The position numbers and the translations under genes were made by a program. A stretch of 64,000 bases of DNA, from NCBI RefSeq assembly GCF_964204645.1, contig NC_134029.1, positions 24,322,450-24,386,449 on the forward strand, written 5' to 3'. The notes beneath the pieces were generated by a model, which was not told where the DNA came from, searched no databases, and saw nothing but the letters and a program-made list of their open reading frames with translations. This document shows positions 60,223 to 64,000 of the stretch, piece after piece; within the stretch, counting starts at the first letter, position 1; each line of letters starts with the position of its first letter. The DNA is from Tubulanus polymorphus (lineage: Eukaryota > Nemertea > Palaeonemertea > Tubulaniformes > Tubulanidae).

Positions 60223-61680
60223 CCCCCATCGCTCGTAACCTTTAGTTGAACCTGGCACCGGTCTGGGTGCTGTCTGAATCATAGCTAGCACACACTGTTG
60301 ACGTCTGATCTTGTTGATCTCAATAATTCGATGCTCTCTCAGTTCGAGGGACTCGTCAACTTATCACGTTCTTCATAGTCTCATTATAATCCCGTCCATT
60401 GCATATTAATAAACTCAATACGGGCTGATATGATGATGACGTTCCTCTCTCGCACTGTATCACGAGAATTCATATTGTTTCTCGAATCTCTTTCTCAATT
60501 CATATAAATGCTGTTGGCAGTTAATTTAAACAGCTCTCCCGAACCTGAGTACTATTACACAACCCAAGGTCGCATGAAATGATTGTACTTCCGAGCCTCG
60601 TGCGCCTAATTACTACATAAAATTCTCGTGTGAATTATTCAGAAGTTACACTCGCTATTCAAACGTTTATTTCATTCACGAAAAAAGACACCGTCAATTT
60701 CGGACTGAGACAGAGAGAGAGGGGGGAGTGAGAGATTGAATGAGAAAACGATATAATCAGAATAGGATCAATCAAAATAAAACCAGCGACAATTTAAATC
60801 CTACCAAGAGGTGTCAACAGTAATCTGACATTCTGTCTGACGATGACTAAAGATTCCCACATACTAAGAACTGAGATAAATCTAAAAGTTTTCGTCACGT
60901 CTTTTTCGCAGCTGACTTATAACCACCATCGAATAGATTAGTGGGGACTGGACCCTTATTCAAGGGGATCTATCTAGAATAAAAACTGGTGATGCATATC
61001 TCTGCATTTTTGCGACTATCAGACATGAAGTCACGCTGGAAAAAATGCTTGTTTATATCGCAGTAAATTGACAGAAATGTACCACCTATCAATGTTCACT
61101 GTCGGTGCTGTCTCTCTGTCTAAATTGAATCGACCCCTAAGCGTTCGTTCAGCTGCCAGAATATGACAACAGTAAATGGTGGGAAAATACTTCATTTCTG
61201 CTGCCAGGAAGTCACAAATGGTGCACCATATTACTACAATCAGCAGTGTCGCTAAATTTCCTTTTGATGTCGTTTTACTTTCGAACCTAATTTCACACGT
61301 CAAGGCTGAATCATCGCTCTGAGAGGAAGGTGAGGATACACGACTACAAAACCTCCAACCCTGGATCCAAGGTAATCCCAACACTCGATTCTTGGCAAAA
61401 TATGAAGTTTCTTCGTTGATGATTATTTGATTATTTTCTTTAAGCTTCCGTTAATTTGGTGATCGAATCTCTTAAGTTTTTTTTAAGATGACTAAGCCCC
61501 GAAGAAACTGTAGGAATTGAAACTACGTTAAAAGCGATAAGCCGAATTTTTCCATTTATGTTTTGACGACTTTTTTTCTGGTTTATTGTGTTTAAAGGCT
61601 AGACAAGAATTAGATTAGACACTACTAGTAATCATTTACGAATTTCATAGAACGACTAACCATGTCAGTCATTTCATTTC

Positions 61681-61923
61681 CAGGGGCCAGTTGCGCAGTC
61701 ATTCCTGAAGTCAGGAGGCGGTCTTAACTCTGAAACTGGTTTAAAGTTTATTAGATTGGCTATACGACTATAAGTTCGTTTTAGACTGGTCTTAAGCACG
61801 ACTGTGTGAATTTAAACCAACTTACGTAGTTCCGTGGCCAATCTAACAACTTACACTAGCCTGAGGATTTTAAACAGTTTTTGGACTTTTGGACCTAAGT
61901 CACGAATATGCAACCTGGGTCCA
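61681..61923. mobile_element. Composite short inverted-repeat element (family 1), 243 bp
   Basis: Starts caggggccagttgcgcagtc and ends acgaatatgcaacctgggtcca. Longer than the other copies: after about 120 bp the internal words recur in inverted order (attagattggcta, later ggccaatctaac), suggesting one element inserted into or fused with another. Confidence 0.55.
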
Positions 61924-64000
61924 GATCATTAATGCGTTAAACTAATGGAACTCATTCATGATACAAACTCCTAGACTACAATGTTACAATACCGCCTATA
62001 ATGACTTCAGTGAGAAAACTATGCTGAATATGTTAATACCCATATATTCGTATCCTAATCATTTTGCAAGGCGACAAATTTGTTCAGAGTTTGTGGATCC
62101 TGATTCTGAAGTATTGAGAAGTATAGGGCTGAAGCGGATTTAGGGCGATCGGTTGGAAAATCAGCTGTGAAACTAAAACCCGTCAATAATTTCCGGCAAA
62201 AGACAGTAATATCTCTGATATATCGGTTACCGGGGGGTAAAGACGTAGTAAGATGAATGAGTAGTATTACAGTATTTGAATGAGTGTACACTGAGTAAAC
62301 TCGTCCTCAGTGATTTATCATCTAAGTTCGTCCAAGCGCATGTGAAATCACCTCTAATCACTGAATTACCAACTTTCACATCGAATTACACAATTTTACG
62401 GTACAAAGACACGTCCACCGCCGGTACCGCGTTTTAGTTATATCTTCGAGTGGTTTCAGTACTGTGGAGCCGGATTTATTACACCGTATGAAATAAATCT
62501 TGTCGCGGGTAGAAATATATCGGAATATATCGGAAGATATCGTTTTATTTGCGATGGATTTGTGTATTCAAGAAAGCCGCGTTGGTTTTCAATGATGCAA
62601 ATTCATTTGACAGTCAATGTTGACATTGCCGCGGTGTCCGCGGTTCACTGTGCGATGGCCTCATTTGTCAAAATTGATTTCGCAAATTTCGCCACCAAGA
62701 CTCTTTTGAGATTTCCAACGTGACCTAGTGTGTATCGAGAACATCATTTAAAGGTCACTGGAGCATCAAAATAATTAATTCAGAATTCAAGCACAACAAC
62801 TCGCATCGCTTCGATCGCAGTAAGTGAAATACTGGAAATCTGTTTCGGTGAAGAAAATCAGGAAAGAATTTTGGGATTCGACACGCCCGGGTCATAATTC
62901 CATGATTTGTGACGTCAGTCGATCTACACAATAGTACAGTTTCGCTGTCAGCTTTGAATAAGCAGTGTCGTTGAAACTGATTTTATATTTTTTGTTCTGT
63001 GTTTCAGGCGTATTCTTGGTTTTCATGATATTTATATCTCCCTATGTCTTCAGAATGTGAAATCTTTATCCCGCCTAGCATACTGGGCGTTGACTCCTTC
63101 CTAAAAGCGCCCACTCTTGGAACTTATCTAAGGCAGGTGATGGGATAGGTGCTACACTCACCTTCGATTAGTTTCCTGAGTGGTCCGGGTTTTAAAGGGT
63201 TAAAATTGATGCCGAAACCGATTGATAAAAAGGTGAAATGAATAGATACATTCGTTACATTTTATTCCACGAAGAAATGATGAAAATCTCTTCGAAAGTC
63301 CCTTCGCTTCAGAATCTCAGACACGTCTCTAACTACAATACATAACAATGGCACGAGCAACTTTTGACAGAACGTTCGGGGAAATTGTTCAAAGTTCTCC
63401 GCGACAATCGATGCTATAAAACCCGATTCAACAATTCTGCACTAAATTCTAACCCAGAGCTCAATAATAATTGAATCTTATTGAAAATTGAGGAACTGGG
63501 TCCGAAAATCTATTTTTAAGCTAACAAAGAGTTTCTGTAAATAGAAGAGCTCGGTCCGGATGACATGCAGTTCACACACATGTACGAACGTACTTAAACT
63601 GTCAGTTTTATCTGCTATACCTGAAAGCTTGCATCATCATTCTGTAGATATGTCAGTGAATGTCAGTATGGATGATGGTATGATCACAATTCGCTTATCG
63701 GAATTTATTGTTTATCGGGGTTAAACAATAGGAGAGATTGTCTGAATTCCCCGCTTATCTTTAATCTAACTCACATCATACAAAGATTCCCTGAGAAAGT
63801 ACTCTTTTTATGCACTTAATAGCACGACGCACAGCTTTCATCTGAGATCGTCGATGCCTTGAGGGGTTTATCTGGAATATTTATGAATAGATTCTGCATG
63901 TTTTTTTCTTGCAGAAAATAAGTTTGATATTGCGCTGTATATTTCAGAGAAACAATTATTCCATTGTGAAAATGACACAATTAATCATATTCAAACCAAA

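Larger units (their letters stand above)
50007..64000. other. Intron 1 of gene A or its 5' flank, no recognised exon of gene A
   Basis: Exon 2 of gene A needs an upstream phase-1 signal-peptide exon. I checked the minus strand for ATG, hydrophobic core and phase-1 GT across this stretch and found none convincing, so exon 1 probably lies right of the window. Contents: SINE copies at 50140-50225 and 54360-54590, promoter-like site at 51956-52066 (plus), CT/GA hairpin at 52740-52830, tandem arrays at 55155-55445 and 55774-56126, a CAG/CTG tract at 60172-60222 and an inverted-repeat element at 61681-61923. The rest is AT-rich with nothing recognised. Confidence 0.5.

Noticed and set aside
61031-61384. 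117-codon minus-strand frame
   Set aside because: No recognisable family, no matching splice sites in useful phase, and composition like its surroundings.

Overview
The window looks like lophotrochozoan-type marine invertebrate nuclear DNA (mollusc, annelid, brachiopod or nemertean grade; the species cannot be read from the sequence). It is AT-rich, has small exons in very long introns, and is crowded with minisatellites, microsatellites, tRNA-derived SINEs and short inverted-repeat (MITE-like) elements. There are no bacterial operons, CRISPR arrays, rRNA genes or functional tRNA genes that I can support.

The only confidently recognised genes are two nicotinic acetylcholine receptor (Cys-loop ligand-gated channel) alpha-type subunit genes, head to tail on the minus strand. 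Gene A (upstream, right-hand) has five coding exons at 50006-49867, 47588-47544, 46751-46642, 46287-45752 and 39979-39390. All splice sites are GT/AG with matching phases, and exons 2-4 have the sizes (140, 45, 110 bp) I recall for this family. It encodes everything from the mature N-terminus to a C-terminal stop; the signal-peptide exon was not found and probably lies beyond 64000. Gene B (downstream, left-hand) has a signal-peptide exon at 33200-33137 and, after a 31.5-kb intron, a second exon at 1605-1265 homologous to exon 2 of gene A but carrying a 67-codon acidic insertion. The rest of gene B lies left of the window.

Layout: 1-1264, intron 2 of gene B; 1265-1605, exon 2 of B; 1606-33136, giant intron 1 of B, holding at least seven large tandem arrays, a SINE with an internal expanded array, a MITE and several short inverted-repeat elements; 33137-33200, exon 1 of B; 33201-39389, intergenic and likely promoter of B; 39390-50006, gene A, with a 640-bp (GGGAGA)n/(GGGGGA)n tract in its last intron; 50007-64000, intron 1 or upstream of A, with two SINE-related copies next to or in it, more arrays and one promoter-like site on the plus strand.

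Both genes encode subunits that would assemble into pentameric cation channels in the plasma membrane. Their tandem arrangement, shared exon phases and diverged N-termini suggest local duplication, as is common in lophotrochozoan nAChR expansions. The most unusual non-genic structures are a roughly 38-copy 26-bp array bracketed by a near-perfect inverted repeat, a SINE family in which one copy has amplified its own leader into a minisatellite, and a 234-bp MITE inserted with a 4-bp duplication at the edge of a 32-bp array.
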